Shown here: piece after piece, positions 35,056-47,924 of the stretch | Layout of the letters: the number at the start of each line of letters is the position of its first letter | Position numbering within the stretch: the stretch's first letter is position 1 | Assembly: GCA_023101725.1 (NCBI GenBank) | Contig: JALJCO010013699.1 | Location: 310,001-374,000 of the forward strand | DNA from: Atherinomorus stipes | Taxonomy: Eukaryota; Chordata; Actinopteri; Atheriniformes; Atherinidae | Direction of reading: 5' to 3' | DNA length: 64,000 nucleotides | Notes under the pieces: model-generated | What the model saw: only the letters and a program-made list of their open reading frames with translations | Database searches by the model: none | What the model was told of the DNA's origin: nothing | Made by a program: the position numbers and the translations under genes

Positions 35056-38000
35056 TTTGACAGCTATCGCAGTTCCACAGTTAAGAATAATAACAATACA
35101 TCCGTGACAACAGATTAATGCTGGCATCTTCAGTAGTGCATATGATCAAAATAAAGACACAAACCTGTAAAAAAATAAAATAAAAAACACTCCAAACTAC
35201 CGTTAGCTTTAAGCTACCTGGCTACAGAATGGGTCAGATAATTAATGGTATGTTTTCCTCAGTTTGCACAATGGAGCCCTTCTGAAAGCACCAAAACAAA
35301 TTTATTAGGACCAATCATTCCTCCTACTTTCTGAATCACTCGGTTCTTCCAGAGCATGGGTCTTTTATCTGGACTTCAGTATACTTAAAACAGGTTTTGA
35401 CACCCATAAAACCAACATATGAATAAAAATTGTTTGTTTTTTGTTTGTTTGTTTGTTTTTTTAATGCCAAAAGAACTTAGGTTGTGCTTTAAATGAAGTC
35501 CTTGTTGTCCTCACTTGGAAATCACAGTCGAACATCCTTGTTATTAAAGTGGGAAGACGTTGACGAGTCGCATCAAACTTAGCCGTCACCACAACATTGA
35601 TCTTAAGCGTTGTCATAGGGACATGTAAAGAGCATCTTCATATTCAGACTGGGAATCAGTCAGGGGAATCAGAAAAACCTTTACTGAACTATTTTTAAGC
35701 TTGCTTTGGGTTTTTGTAAGTAAAACCTGTTGTAGTGTGAGATCAGAGGAAATTCTAGATGTTTCATTTCTCTGTACTGCACAGTAGCTACTGTAACATG
35801 CGCTAACATGACTGAATGAATGGACCGGCTGTCATGAGAGGACAAAGAAACTCCATGTCTTATACTAAGTATTAAGTAAAAGGATCAGTTTTCAACAGTT
35901 TTGCTCTCTGTCAGAGAAACAAGATCCATAAGCCGTTTGAATTGGGTTCAGCATCCTGTTAATGGTAGATTCGAGTTACGTTTCCACCTTTTTTTTATGT
36001 CATCCACTAAGGAATTCCTTCATCTTCTTTTAAAAAAAGAATAGAAAGAAATCTGCTGGTGGATCCAGGTCTCTCCATCCCCTCCCCCCTCTTCTCCTTG
36101 CTGTCCCTGGTGGGACATTGAATGGAGACCCATAATGAGCCTCTGTCTGTTCCACACAGTGAGCTGTCTGAGGCTGTGATGTGTCACTTTTGCAGGCCTT
36201 CTCTCCTCATGTCTCTGTGGAGAATAAAGGGATTCCTCCCCAAAAATGCTTCCAGTTAGTGGGGATGGAAGCTCTCAGACCTCTTTGAGTTAAGCCTTGT
36301 GGCCTTGACAGATGATACACACCCTGTATTTAATTTTCGAGGCCTTACCACACTCTTTTTTATTTATAAGAGCAAGATAATGGCAAGAAAATCCAGTTTT
36401 AATGGGTCCTGTGCCTCATTATAAGGATTTTCATCGGGAGCTTTTTCCCCGTTTGTAAAAATTTCTGCACCTCATTTAGTATGTGGTGTTTGCATCACCC
36501 GAAAAAGCCCAATTCAGACCCCTTAGCACATGGGTTTGTTTGGATTTGGGTTTGTGAGGCAGTCGGCCAGCACGTGTCTGGCAGCTGCAGCAGTAATGGC
36601 AGCCTGACAGCCTCTGGCTGGAAGTACAGCGTCTGCCTCTATCAGAGGAAGCCGTCTGATAAAACCTGAAGTCATCAGTGTTCTCATTGGGGACTGCAAA
36701 GGTTTTCTCAGGTGCATGTTTGAAGTCTGAGGATATAAGCTAAAACTCATGGTCCAGATTAAAAAGTAACATAAGCTGAATGTGACAGTTTTTATGCTAT
36801 CAGTCATTATGTCTGAACTTATTCTTCAGAAATTGCTGTTTATAAAAACAGATATTAGATCATTTTAAACTATATTAAGCATCTACAGCAGAGGTTTCAT
36901 ACCCGGATGCAGCCATGTTTAAAATGCTCTGAGATGTTGGGATTTACGCTGCTGTGAGGTTTCCCCTGAGCTGAGATTATCGACCAGGAAGAATGTGTTC
37001 TTTGTGCTGTGAGTTTGCTGTATGATGCATTATACAGTGTTTATTGATCAGATACAGAATGAATGGCATCTGAAGACCCCAGCCAACTATGAATGTGTAG
37101 AGAATGGATTTTTACGTTTGAATAGCACATCCTAATGTACTGGATCTTTAATATCTCTTGAGATATTTCTTTTCAAGGATGTGGTGTGGCGTACTTGCTC
37201 TGGGTAAAGCTTACTTTGCCTGTATAGTTATTATTAGAAGTATTTAGACAGCGATAAAAGAGCAAATTTAAACTAAAAGGAGCCTGTGATTGGCTGTTTT
37301 CAGGAACAAACAAGATAAATCCTTTGTTTTCTTTTCTTAGTCTGAATTTCTTAGTTTGCACTACCCATCAGAGATCACCAGCAAAGCTTTAGTGAATCCT
37401 TCCAGGTTTCTTTAATGCCTGTCCAGCTCAAGGACTCAGAGATGTATGTCCGAGCACAGATTTGCATCCGGACATATTGCCTCACATGAGTTTGCAAATC
37501 AAGTAATCTGTTCTCCTTCAACCTCTGGCATCAACTGTACCTCAACTCGAAAAAGTGTTAATCATAGAGACTTTGATTCGTCTAAGAATCAACTTCAATA
37601 ATTTTAGTGAGTGATGTTTAACTAAACTTGATTTTCCATTTATTTTTCCACTTTTTAAAATTATTTCTAATTATTGTATTTTTATTTTAGATATGTTTTA
37701 AATAATTAAACATCATTTTTTTGTATTATTTTTTTCATTTATGAATTCATTAAATTAATTTTTTAAAATTTATTTTTAATAATAAAAGTCAAAGAATAAT
37801 TAAATTAAAATTAGATTTGATTAATTTTGATTAATTTATCTGAATAGCCCCTATGATGACTTTGCTAATGAATCTCTGCCATATAGATACATACTGAAAT
37901 AATAATATCCAGGTATATTTTAATATAAGCAATTATTTGCTCTATATAAATTACAATGGACGATCATGTAAAATAATTAAAGCCTCTGTGAACATTTACA

Positions 38001-39100
38001 TTGAATTTCAACTTTCTTAAACTGCGGTTGTACACGAGGCAGGGTCACAAAGTTGAAGAAGTTCACACAACAAGATATAAATCTGCACTGGATTAAATTT
38101 GCACCTTCATCACCACCATCAAAGTGATCCTCGTGCACCGCTCCCAGCATTCCATCCACACCTGGAACTTTCCCCGGAAGCCCTCTCTGACAATCTTGCC
38201 CATTTGCAGCTTACACTCAGTCTCGCCCACTTTGTCAAAACGTCAATCCATCAACTTGGATTTGACCCGAGGGAGGAGGCAGAACACGCGGAGAGTCAAA
38301 CCTGACATATTACTGCAGGGACCGCGGCGAGCAGAAATGTCGCATTTTAAAAGCATTTTGTTTTTGTGGATGTGCATGTTGGCGAGATGGCACGTGGCCC
38401 CATGTTCTCCCTTTGTTGGCTTGCGGCGTGAGAGAAAAGCTCATCAGTGAGAGCATGAGGATACAACAAGACTGTCTGGAAGCAATTCACATGTGGCCGG
38501 AGTGATGCAAATTTAAATCAGACATTTCTGTGGGTTCACATTCTGACACTTTATTCATGTTAAGTTAATTCATATCATATCAGATTTTTCATTTGAGTTA
38601 TTGTAATATAAAAGGTTAGCAATATGAATTTAAAGAATATTTCAACATATGGGGGCCTTATAAGGTAATAAAAGGTTTTACATTATTTTCATAGAGCATA
38701 GTGAACTGTCACATGCAATTCTTTTCTTAATGAATTTTTTAACCCTTTTGAGCCTTATGTTCATTTTTGTCTCAGCTTGAAAATATTGTTGCCATAATTA
38801 AATAAGTATATCTCTGCAAACCACACAATCTATTTATTTGCTTTTTTCTTGTTTTTTCAGTTTTATTTCATTGAATAAAAGCAAAACAGGCATTAAAATA
38901 TACACAATAAACTCAGTACAGCTTGATTGAAAAGGAGCAGAGAAGAGCAATCTTATAATATCTGCCCCCTTCAAGGTATTTAGTGAGGTCACAAATGGCC
39001 CTTCAATCTCTTATACAATATTTACGATTGCCATCAAATTTATTCTTGATAAAAAGGCATTATTTACATCACACATTTTTCCCACTTTTTTGCAATAATT
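35056..39100. other. Non-coding stretch, no confident feature
   Basis: A TTTG tandem lies at about 35427-35460, and a very AT-rich block with TTAATT motifs at about 37620-37850. The segment 38100-38450 is less AT-rich and open on both strands, but has no recognisable protein or splice pair. Confidence 0.4.
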
Positions 39101-39327
39101 TACAGTTGACTTCAAAATTATTTGTACCCTCAAATTAAAGACAGAAAAAAAATCATCTGTCAGGGGAATAAGTTGAAATTGACAAAAGTACTAATCAATG
39201 AAAATTCTTTGAAAGTCATGACATTGATTTTGAATTATGGTTTGAAAGTAATATTAAAAATGAATAAATAAAAAATAAAACAAGTAAAAAAGCATGATGG
39301 GGCTCCAAAGCTAAAATTTTGTTGAGC

Positions 39328-39881
39328 AACACTTTGAGACACTCGCGTGAGGAAAAATGGAGCGGGAGATGGACAGACGGATCGGTGCGGCGTCTGCAGT
39401 GATGCGGACTCTGCATCGGTCCGTTGTGGTGAAGAAGGAGCTGAGCCAGAAGGCGAAGCTCTCGATTTACCGGTCCATCTACGTTCCTACCCTCAGCTAT
39501 GGCCATGAGCTGTGGGTCATGACCGAAAGAACGAGATCGCGGGTACAAGTGGCCGAAATGAGTTTCCTCCGCAGGGTGGCCGGGCTCTCCCTTAGAGATA
39601 GGGGGAGGAGCTCGGTCATCCGGGAGGGACTCAAAGTAGAGCCGCTGCTCCTCCGTATAGAGAGGGCGTCTCCCTGGTGAGGTGTTCCAGGCATGTCCCA
39701 CCGGGACGAGGCCCCGGGGGAGACTTGTCCCAGCTGGCCTGGGAACGCCTCGGGATCCCCCTGGATGAGCTGGCGGCTGTGGCCGGGGTGAGGGAAGTCT
39801 GGGCTTCCCTGCTTAGGCAGCTGCCCCTGCAACCCGATCCCGGATAAGCGGCAGAAGACGGTACGGTAACACTTTGAGACA
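39328..39881 (+). mobile_element. 5'-truncated LINE insertion with 14-bp target duplication
   Basis: The inserted body is 39342-39867, flanked by identical 14-base copies of AACACTTTGAGACA (39328-39341 and 39868-39881). The plus frame from 39357 reads MEREMDRRIGAASAVMRTLH and later FLRRVAGLSLRDRGRSSVIR. This is the C-terminal part of an ORF2 from a LINE family common in teleosts. After IERAS, a stretch of roughly 40-50 bases present in the family appears deleted, and a second short deletion follows, so the frame breaks. Clade not resolved. The intact duplication and good conservation suggest a fairly young insertion. Confidence 0.9.
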
Positions 39882-39999
39882 ATCAGGTGTTTTCTCAAAT
39901 GTTCAAAAAGACTTCTGCACCTGTTGACAGGTATTTCAGTTCACGGGAAAGGTGCTCTCAGGTGTCTGTGACAGTTTTGTTACTTTATTTTTTTAATTA

Positions 40000-41120
40000 C
40001 TTTTTCCAACCACAATTCAAAAGCAATTATTTACTAAATTATTATTATTATTATTTTTTTTTTTTTTTTTTTTCTTTTCCCGACCACAGAGGAAGAGGAA
40101 GGATAGATGGATGAATTAATTTGATGAGAAGTATTGATTAGTGGGGAATTAAAGAAAAAAAAGGTTCACTTGAAATAATGTTAATTCATTTTATTTTTTT
40201 ATTTAAATATTTCTCTATTACACTATTCCATTTCATACCGGGGGCCTGAAAAGGGAAAAAAGAAAGAAAAAGAGAAGAAGAGAGAAAGAGAAAAGAGAAA
40301 AAAGGGGAAAGGAAGAGAAGAGGAGGGGAGAGAAGAAAGATAAAAAACAGTACAGGTAGAACTGCCTGCGACCATAAAAAAAAAGGGTTCGTGGAAAAAA
40401 AAAAAAAAAAACCAAAGAGGGGATGCGGGGGGGGTAAAAAAACTCCAAAATAAAAAAACAAGGAAAAAGAGGAGAGGAGAGATAAACTGGCAAGGGGAAG
40501 GGGAGGAGGGTCAAAGTAAAATAAAAAAAAAGGGTGCTCCGTGGGGAAACAGTCAGCATGAGCCTGCCGAAGGAGGGGGGAGCGCGCGAGGGCGCGGCCC
40601 CCCCCCAGCAGCCGACAAGAGGACCACACCCACCCCCCCCCAAAGAGGGGATCCACCCCCCGGGGGGGGAAGGGCGCCGCCGGAGGCGCCCCCTCGGGGG
40701 GCCGGGGCCCAGGCGGAGAGACAGAGCTGCCGCCCCCCACGGCCGGGGGCCCCCCGGGGGGGGGAGAGGGGGGGGCGCGGGGCCAGCGCGCAGGCGAGGG
40801 GGCCCCCCCCCCCCCCCCCCCCCAGGGGGAGAGGGAAGACCGGGAGCCCGGAGGCCCCCCCAGGCGCCCGCCCCCCGCCCGCCCCCCCCCCCCCCCCCCC
40901 CCCGCCCCCACCTCCCCCCCCCCCCCCCCCCCCCCTCCCCCCCCCTACAACTCCATATCAAAAGGCGAAGAGAACCCGCCCCCCCACATAGAACGGGCCA
41001 ACACAAACGAAGCCCCCCACCAACATACCCCCCCGCCCCGCAACAACCCCCACAAACACCCCCCCCCCCCCCCCCCCACCCACACGAACCCGACCCCCGG
41101 CACCTCCCCCACCCGTCACT
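40000..41120. repeat. Low-complexity block: A/G-rich then C/G homopolymers
   Basis: From 40240 to 40530 the plus strand is almost pure A and G. From 40560 to 40910 it is a patchwork of C and G runs of 5-22 bases, and from 40910 to 41110 it is C-rich with A. A GAGGGGATCC motif near 40643 recalls the GC-rich repeat core at 22380, suggesting but not proving a badly read third copy. The very long proline- or glycine-rich frames on both strands here are composition artefacts. Confidence 0.75.
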
Positions 41121-41249
41121 AAATTATAATTTTGTAAATTTTTATTTATTATAAGTTTCTTGTTATTTTAAATACTTTTGTCAATTTAGCCTTTCGTTTA
41201 ATTGGAGCGTATGAATAATTTTGAGGGCGATTGTACATACATATTTTTA

Positions 41250-41450
41250 CAGCATCTACAAAGCTTTCATTTTTTTTAAGATCATCCACAGTTACTGAAA
41301 ACTTTCATTTTCTTCTTTAATATTGTTTTTATCTGGCTTGAATTCAATGATTGTTCTTGATTCCTTTACTTCTTTTTGAACTGTATTCCAAGCTTTTGAA
41401 ATCCTAGTTGAGGAATATTTATACAGATGTGTAGATATTAGAAGATGGCA
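41250..41450 (-). mobile_element. Possible LINE C-terminal fragment
   Basis: The minus strand reads SSTRISKAWNTVQKEVKESR followed by TIIEFK, resembling the short C-terminal block (aromatic-W-N...F-K) that follows reverse transcriptase in CR1/L2-type LINEs. No RT core is adjacent and the match is short. Confidence 0.35.
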
Positions 41451-43610
41451 CAAAGTGGAAAATTTCAGGCTTGCCTAAAAGATAAAAACTTTCCACACTC
41501 CAGATGAATATGCCGTCTTTATAATGGGCATTTTGGTCCAGTTTGGCAACATCTGGTCCCAGCTAGAGTACTTCAAGTTGAAAAGTAAACAAATATCACA
41601 CATGTCCATCCTTTTCAATACCTATGTCCCAATTCGTCTAAAAAATGCAAACCTATTTCACACCAAACAGCATGAAGCATCAAGTCTTTTTTTGCAAGGA
41701 AACTAATGCATTATAATTTACACTTTCATTGTCAAGGCTCTTAGGTAGATGCAGGCATTAAATATAGAACAAATTCAAACTGTACTGATCAATAGATTCA
41801 GCACAGATATGAGTGCATCCTAAAAAAGAAAAAAGAATCACAAAAAAGGATTCTCCTTTCTTCCCCAGGCTTCACTAGCTCATAACAAACAAAGGGAAAC
41901 AAAGCTGTATTGGACCAAAATGATCACCATTCTGTTTTTTTAGATTAATTCTAACTGATCTGAATTGTTGGAGGGTTGACATTAAAATATTTGCTCCTGT
42001 TTATGTTGTCGGCCTGAGATCTGAGTTCAGCTGTGGCAACAATGAAATGCCACGGAGCTCCTGAGTGACACGCTGCCACCGGCAGAGACATTAACCAGCC
42101 TCATGAGAGGGAATTATTCACCACTCTTTGCTATGGTGGCCACCTAACTTTCGAGCCTAAGCCCTCTCCCTCATCAGCATGCATTATTCTTTTTTTTTTT
42201 TTTTTTTTGATGTGTCTGTTCACGTTGGGCTGACGAGCTCGCCTCACTTGGCGCAGCCTGGAGCCCCGACCACATCACACATACATAGCACACATCTTCC
42301 TCACTTTCTGTGTTGCGCAGGCTGTTAACAGTGTTTTCAGAGTCGGGGAATGTGAAAATATTCAGTGAGAAGTGGTGGAGGGGGAGTCAGGTTGAAGGCG
42401 GACGGGGGGACGACTTGGAAGTGCGACTCCCATGCAGGCTTGCCAGGGCTGGCTGACGCTTCTGGCCATCCTGAAAGGTTAACAGGCCCCAACTTCCCCT
42501 CTGTCCATGATGCCCACCAATGCCCAGTTTGATGTGCCGTTCTTTCACGGTTCATTAACTCTGGTTGGTTGGGGGGGGGGGGACGACTCTCTTACTCTCT
42601 CTCAAGTTGGACATCATATTCAGTGGCAGCACAAAGAGAGCCCAATTATCGGTTTCTGGATTTTTGCCCCCTTTTTGATCTGTCAACAGCAAAATGCATG
42701 AATGCATGACAGAACACACACACACACACACACACATAGATACAGTAACAAGCACTTGCCCTACACATTCACACTCACTGTACATACTGTATTGGTTACC
42801 CCCCCCCCCCCCCCCGTCAGAAATACGTTGTCTCTCTTCAGAGAGGGCATAAATAAAAAATGAATCCTTTTTGAAGTCGGGTAGTTGGTTGTTACATCCA
42901 TGCTGACATCATCTCACCAAGAATAACCTTCTCCCACTTTGTAACAGACCCTGCTACACATTCAGCGTCCGTCTCTGCATATGTACCGTAAGATGAGCCT
43001 CCAAATGTGGTATCTTAGCATGTAATCCCACCGGCCTTCATCCACTTTACACACCCACACTTCTGTTATCCTGGGATGTACTTTAGTGATAATGCAAGGC
43101 AGCAATATTGTCTTTTCCTCACATGTCCAACTCCTGCAGCTCCTTACGCTTTGAACAGCTTGATGCACATCAGTGTGTTTTTTTTTCTCGTTCAGCTTTT
43201 GAAATTTACATTTGACAAGACTTAAGGGTTTCCCTGCCCCACTTTCTAATTTATGTCTAGAATGTGTAAGAGGCTCAGTCTGTGAGTGCAATCTGGGACT
43301 CTGGTGATGCGGGGCATCCGGTGTCCTCTTCATCACCCCAAACAAACCCCTCCCAGTTCCATACTCCACCCACCTAGCATGGATCTGATTCTAAGAAGCA
43401 TTCCCCCTCTAGTGTGATACGGTGTTGCTGCCCCTTTCGCCTCTTTAATTTTAATTTCCTCGCCCCCACAGAGTGATTAAGGTCTGAAGGTGTCAGTGAA
43501 GTCACAAATGGCCAAAATAAAAAACTAGCTTACACTCAACTAGGATTTCAAATGAGAAGGTCACGCCACAGCTTAGAAATGATCTAACATTCAACATGCA
43601 TGATGATCTA
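41451..43610. other. Non-coding stretch with simple repeats
   Basis: Simple repeats: a T18 run near 42191, G12 at 42571-42582, an AC repeat at 42714-42736 and C17 at 42799-42815. No gene recognised. Confidence 0.45.
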
Positions 43611-44090
43611 CTTCAGTGTTTCCCAACCTGGGTCTGAGCCCCCCCAAAGGGGCTCCCTGAAAAACCACACACACTGTAGGTGCTGAGAGCTTTGACTGTT
43701 TAGAGCCAGAGTGATTTAATTTAAGGTCATGCCCACACAGAAATAAGTTGAGGTGTATCCGCTGAAGTTTTTATCATTTTGGTTTGGTTACATCAAGATT
43801 TTATCAAAGGACAGGAGGAGATTATTCAGAATCAGCCTGAATGCATCATTTGTGGTAAAAACCTAGGAAATAAAAGCATAAAACCATGCATGGTTTCAGC
43901 AATTCAATTCAAAGCTTTATTGTCATTGGTACACTACAGACATGCCGTATGCACAACGAAATTGCATGGCCACAACTAAATGCAAAGAGCGGTGAAGGGG
44001 GTCCACAGCTTTTTGGTAGTTGCATGAAGGGAGTCCTCAGGGAAAATAAGGGGGGAACCTTTGATCTGCTTAATCTTGGGTCACTCTAAT
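43611..44090. repeat. Dispersed repeat fragments
   Basis: The left part has CAGTGTTTCCCAACCTGGGT and a CCCCCCCAAAGGGGCTC block, similar in style to hAT-derived MITE ends. From 43904 a second signature appears (CAATTCAAAGCTTTATTGTC, then CACAACGAAATTGCATGGCC), common in teleost interspersed repeats. The two may be unrelated. Confidence 0.45.
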
Positions 44091-45892
44091 CAAGGACCGA
44101 GCTTCCAGCCCGTAACCAGAGGAAGTGATGTCTTAAAATGCTTGAGCATCAGTCATTGTGCCATCAATGTATGATGTCTGCACAGCACCATAAGTCAAGA
44201 TTCACATGGATGTGATATACAGTATAATAATAATAATGGGTTTGACAAGCTCAAAAATGCTATCTGTAAACCAAACTGATCATGTGGTACCTTTACTGCC
44301 CTTTGAAAAGATTAGTTGCACTTCTACTGCAGCTAGCTAGGCTCGTGAAGCAAAGCACTGGACCTACAGTAGAATTCTATTCGACTACGCAAGACATCAC
44401 ACCAAAGTGAATGGCAGAAACATTTACATATGAATCCTGCCTAAAGGTTTATACCATGCGGTATGGGGAGCATAGTATTGAAAAATACAGTCTCTTGGCT
44501 GGTTTGATTACATCAGCAGGTAACGCCACATCATTGTACACCTATGTAATAGCTGTTATTCCTTCCAGTTCCATTTGTCATGACTTCATATCCATTTGTC
44601 ACTGGACAATTTAAAAAAGATCACACTTTTTTCTCAGAAGTTTTTGGTAAAGTTACACACACCCCCGCCCCCGAGTCATCAGAAGACATTAACAAGATGA
44701 GAATACATGTTTGCAATAACAAGTGTTTTGTCAGAAGCCAGAAGGAAACTGCCCTTAAGATATGCTTAACTGTGTCTACAGTATGTCAACCACTCCATCA
44801 ATCTGATAGCTGAAGTTGGATTTGGCGTGTCACCCCTCACCCCGACACCCTTGGCTCATCTCACACTTTTGAACCTACTCTCCTCTCTGCCTTGCTTTTG
44901 TACGCTAGCTGAAAAGATTGTCTTCCTTCCACCCTGTGATGCAGCTGTAACATTCACTTTCTTCTGTTTAATCCGTAGCACTACGCGCTGAAGAAACCTG
45001 CAAATTATCAGCGTGCCCTTTCCACACTGATAATGCCACCAAGACAGTAGCCATTTATTTTACAAGCCAACTGAAGGTTTTTTTATTCAATCAAAGCAGA
45101 ATTTTTTATGCATCACCCTAGTTCAAGTGCACGCAACATGTGAACATGCCCATCTGTAGGCGCAGATGGATTGTACAGCCCACTCACTAACACCAAGAAA
45201 TATCACTTTAGTGTCTTCACATGTACTTTTACAACTCAGCTTTAACCTTTCTTTGATATATTCACAAATGAAAGGTTATACACGCTCAGATCGGATGTAT
45301 CTGCTCATTTTGGCTTCTTACCTCACAGTCTCAGTTAGGGACTTGCTGAAAGGACCTTGGTGCAGATTTTGGTGCACCAAGGTGCACCAAAATCGCTCAC
45401 AATGATCCCAATATATTGAACATGTAGGAAGCTTTGTTTTTTCTTAAGACGTGAGAGATTGAAGTCCGGCTGATCTTATAAACAACAGGTGTATGTAACC
45501 TATGAGGTTTGCACCTGCACTGTGTGGATTTGCTTCATATGGAGCCATATGCAGAAAGTATAGGGGGTTCGCAGCCACCAGGCACCAGTATATTGTGCTG
45601 TCAGCATCCTGTGATCTCATGAATAATGTAAAAGTGACGTTCTGTGGATATTAGATGTCTTTAGCTTTTATCAGCTTGAAAGCAGTTTTCATTTTCAATC
45701 TGAGTCTTTCATTGCATTGCCTGTGCTTCACATGCATGCTGCACGTCAGAGTCGCAAAACATCAGCAACACAAATGTCTTATTGAAGCAATAAAAGGTTA
45801 TCTTTAAACCCTTTAAGCCCTGTGCCCATTTTTTAGGCCTCTGTTTGAAAATTGCATTTGCATATGGTATTTATAAATACTTTTGGAGTCAT
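44091..45892. other. Non-coding stretch; one striking palindrome
   Basis: A 30-base palindrome at 45365-45394 is described separately. Otherwise no gene or transposon recognised. Confidence 0.4.
45365..45394. repeat. Near-perfect 30-base palindrome
   Basis: GATTTTGGTGCACC, then AA, then GGTGCACCAAAATC: 14-base arms with a 2-base centre. The upstream CCTTGGTGCA (45345-45364 area) can also pair with the central CACCAAGG, giving a competing hairpin. Confidence 0.95.
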
Positions 45893-46397
45893 AAGCCCCG
45901 TTTCCACCAGCGGTGCAGGTCAGGATGGGACAGTTAGGTGGGATAAGGTTCAGATATAGGACAGAGATAGTTGCATCGGCATGATGTCATAGCAGCATGA
46001 CACCTTGAATTATAATGACAAAGAGCACAACACAGAAACGCAGGATGAGAATATTGGACATCCAGCAGTTTGTACTATTTTTGTTCATGTCATGTGGTTT
46101 TAAATAATAATTATAATAAAAATGTACATTTAAACATGGCACTGTTGATGCTTTGTTCTTGGTGCAGACAAGCACAGGAAGGGACGCCTCTTTTCAACTA
46201 ATCAATGGATTGTAGCAGTCAAACTCCACCTTTTTTGGATTGCATCGATAAGATTGGTACCCTAACAGAAAGGCCCAACAAAAGTAGGATGGGTTAGGTT
46301 GGATATGAGGGTATCTTTCCCAGGTTTTGCCTGTGGAAACACAAGGAATATGGACCGACCCGACCTGACCCGAACTTTCAGGTGGAAACCGGGCTAT
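45893..46397. mobile_element. MITE with GTTTCCACC termini
   Basis: The left end AGCCCCGTTTCCACCAGCGG and inverted right end AGCCCGGTTTCCACCTGAAA are terminal inverted repeats. The subterminal GACCCGACCTGACCCGAAC near 46360 mirrors the GGTCAGGATGGGACAG-type sequence on the left. The target duplication is unclear. A diverged relative is at 2283-2501. Confidence 0.65.
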
Positions 46398-47330
46398 GGT
46401 AAGAGGGGGAAGAATGAAGATGGCACATAGCACAAACAAAACAATCTTGGGCCTGACTTTAAAAAAGAAACACTTTCAGGATAAATATGAATGTCTGTTT
46501 GGGTTGATGAAGCTGTAGCTTTGAATCTCTATCAAGTCAATTTTTTGATGCATTTTTAGGTTTTACCATCGCTCGTCGAAATTCTTGTCAGTTTTTCTTC
46601 AGAGAAAATCAGTTCGGTTCTTTGCTGTTAATACTTGCATGCTCCCAGTTCTGTAATATCATCAAAGATGACCAAGTTGTGATTATGATTTCTTCTTAGT
46701 TGAGTAGCATAATCACATTTTTGTAAAAGAGGGATTTTTATTCACTTTTGATTAGTTTGATTTCAAATTTAGGGGATTTTTTTTTTTTTTTTTTCATAAT
46801 GTAATGTAGTTTCCGGTTTGGAAGCAGTAACTGGTGTAAGTAGCTGGAAAGGATGTGAGCCTTAGATGTGAGCATCTGACAACTTGCTGCACATTTGAAG
46901 ATAACAATGACAATACAGATTTTAAAAAACAAACAATAAAGTACCTTATCGGACCAACCACACAACCTGGGCTGTTTTTGCTCTCTGTAATATTTTGAGT
47001 CATCGGCGCGGCAGTAAATGGAATCAGCTCTGATAGTTCAGATTGCTCCTGGTTGCCTTGTTCTCCTCTTCATCTGTCAGGAGCATTAGGTGTCCCACGG
47101 ACAGGGTCTTAATAGTAGCAGAGCGAAGGGGACAAGATCTCTAATGGAAGCCCTTTGTTCAGTTGTCACTTTCACTGCTTCCATGGAAACACCCTGCTGG
47201 CCAATCAGACAAGCCCTCCAGGTAGCAGCGAATGCTCTTCTGTCACTGTTTGACTAAAGGCATTTATCATTCTGAACTTTTTCCCTTCTTTTTGTCCCTC
47301 TTTTCCACTGCCCCCCACCCCCCACCCCGG

Positions 47331-47365
<35 letters not shown>

Positions 47366-47924
47366 TCACATTAATCTTGATTTATTTCATTCCTTTTTCA
47401 TTACTGTACGAGTAGACAAGATAAAATGAGCTTTTATAATATTTTAAAACATTTAGGGTTTTTAGTTCTTTCCTCATGAAAACCATTTTTTGTTTTGTTT
47501 TGTTTTTTAACTGTTTAAAAAAAATGGGAAGACATGCTTTTGTAAAGGGGAGGGGTGAAAGCTTTATTCCTCCATGTTTTGGATGCCAGAGTTCACAGCT
47601 TATCCCGCGTCCCTGATGTGGGTATGAAAGCCTCCCTCATGACTTTCTATTAGTTGGATATTTGGTGTCCACGGCTACGTGCATCTTTCCTACTGGGTAA
47701 ACACTGTGCTGTGTGATAAGGGTTTTACAGAGAACAGCACACTGCAGAGTTGAAGAGGATGGAAAAACAGATCATGTGTGTCTCTGCAGCCGGTTTGAAT
47801 CTGAAGCAGCGGCGAACTGCTCTGAGTCATTTTCTCTGATTAAAAGTTACCACTTGTGCATGAATAGACAAAGACTAAATTGTGAATGAGAATCCATTAC
47901 AAGCTAGCGCATGCCGCCCGGTTT
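46398..47924. other. Non-coding stretch; AC microsatellite
   Basis: Contains a T18 run near 46779 and an AC array at 47331-47366. The segment 47030-47215 is non-repetitive, moderately GC, and could be conserved non-coding DNA, but this cannot be judged from one genome. Confidence 0.35.

Larger units (their letters stand above)
39101..41235 (-). mobile_element. Tc1-like element, minus strand, heavily interrupted
   Basis: The left terminus CAGTTGACTTCAAAATTATT at 39103 and the inverted right terminus CAATCGCCCTCAAAATTATT ending at 41233 match at about 22 of 29 positions. Each is bordered by TA. Subterminal AAATTGACAAAAGTA occurs near both ends in inverse orientation. On the minus strand, 39868-39965 encodes a decayed transposase piece (EIPVNRCRSLFEHLRKHL). 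A LINE copy interrupts it at 39342-39867. The interval 40000-41120 is a low-complexity block that no transposon of this family should contain. Confidence 0.6.

Noticed and set aside
38099..38450. Plus-strand frames of 68-108 codons and a minus-strand frame over the same bases
   Set aside because: His-rich start and no recognisable content. Both strands are open, and phase and splice evidence are lacking.
39216..39898. Minus-strand frames of 83-161 codons
   Set aside because: Antisense shadows of the LINE C-terminal coding sequence, apart from the short decayed Tc1 piece at 39868 onward.
40186..41154. Very long proline- or glycine-rich reading frames (206-257 codons) on both strands
   Set aside because: They arise from C and G homopolymers in overlapping frames, with no domain, no splice context and doubtful base accuracy.
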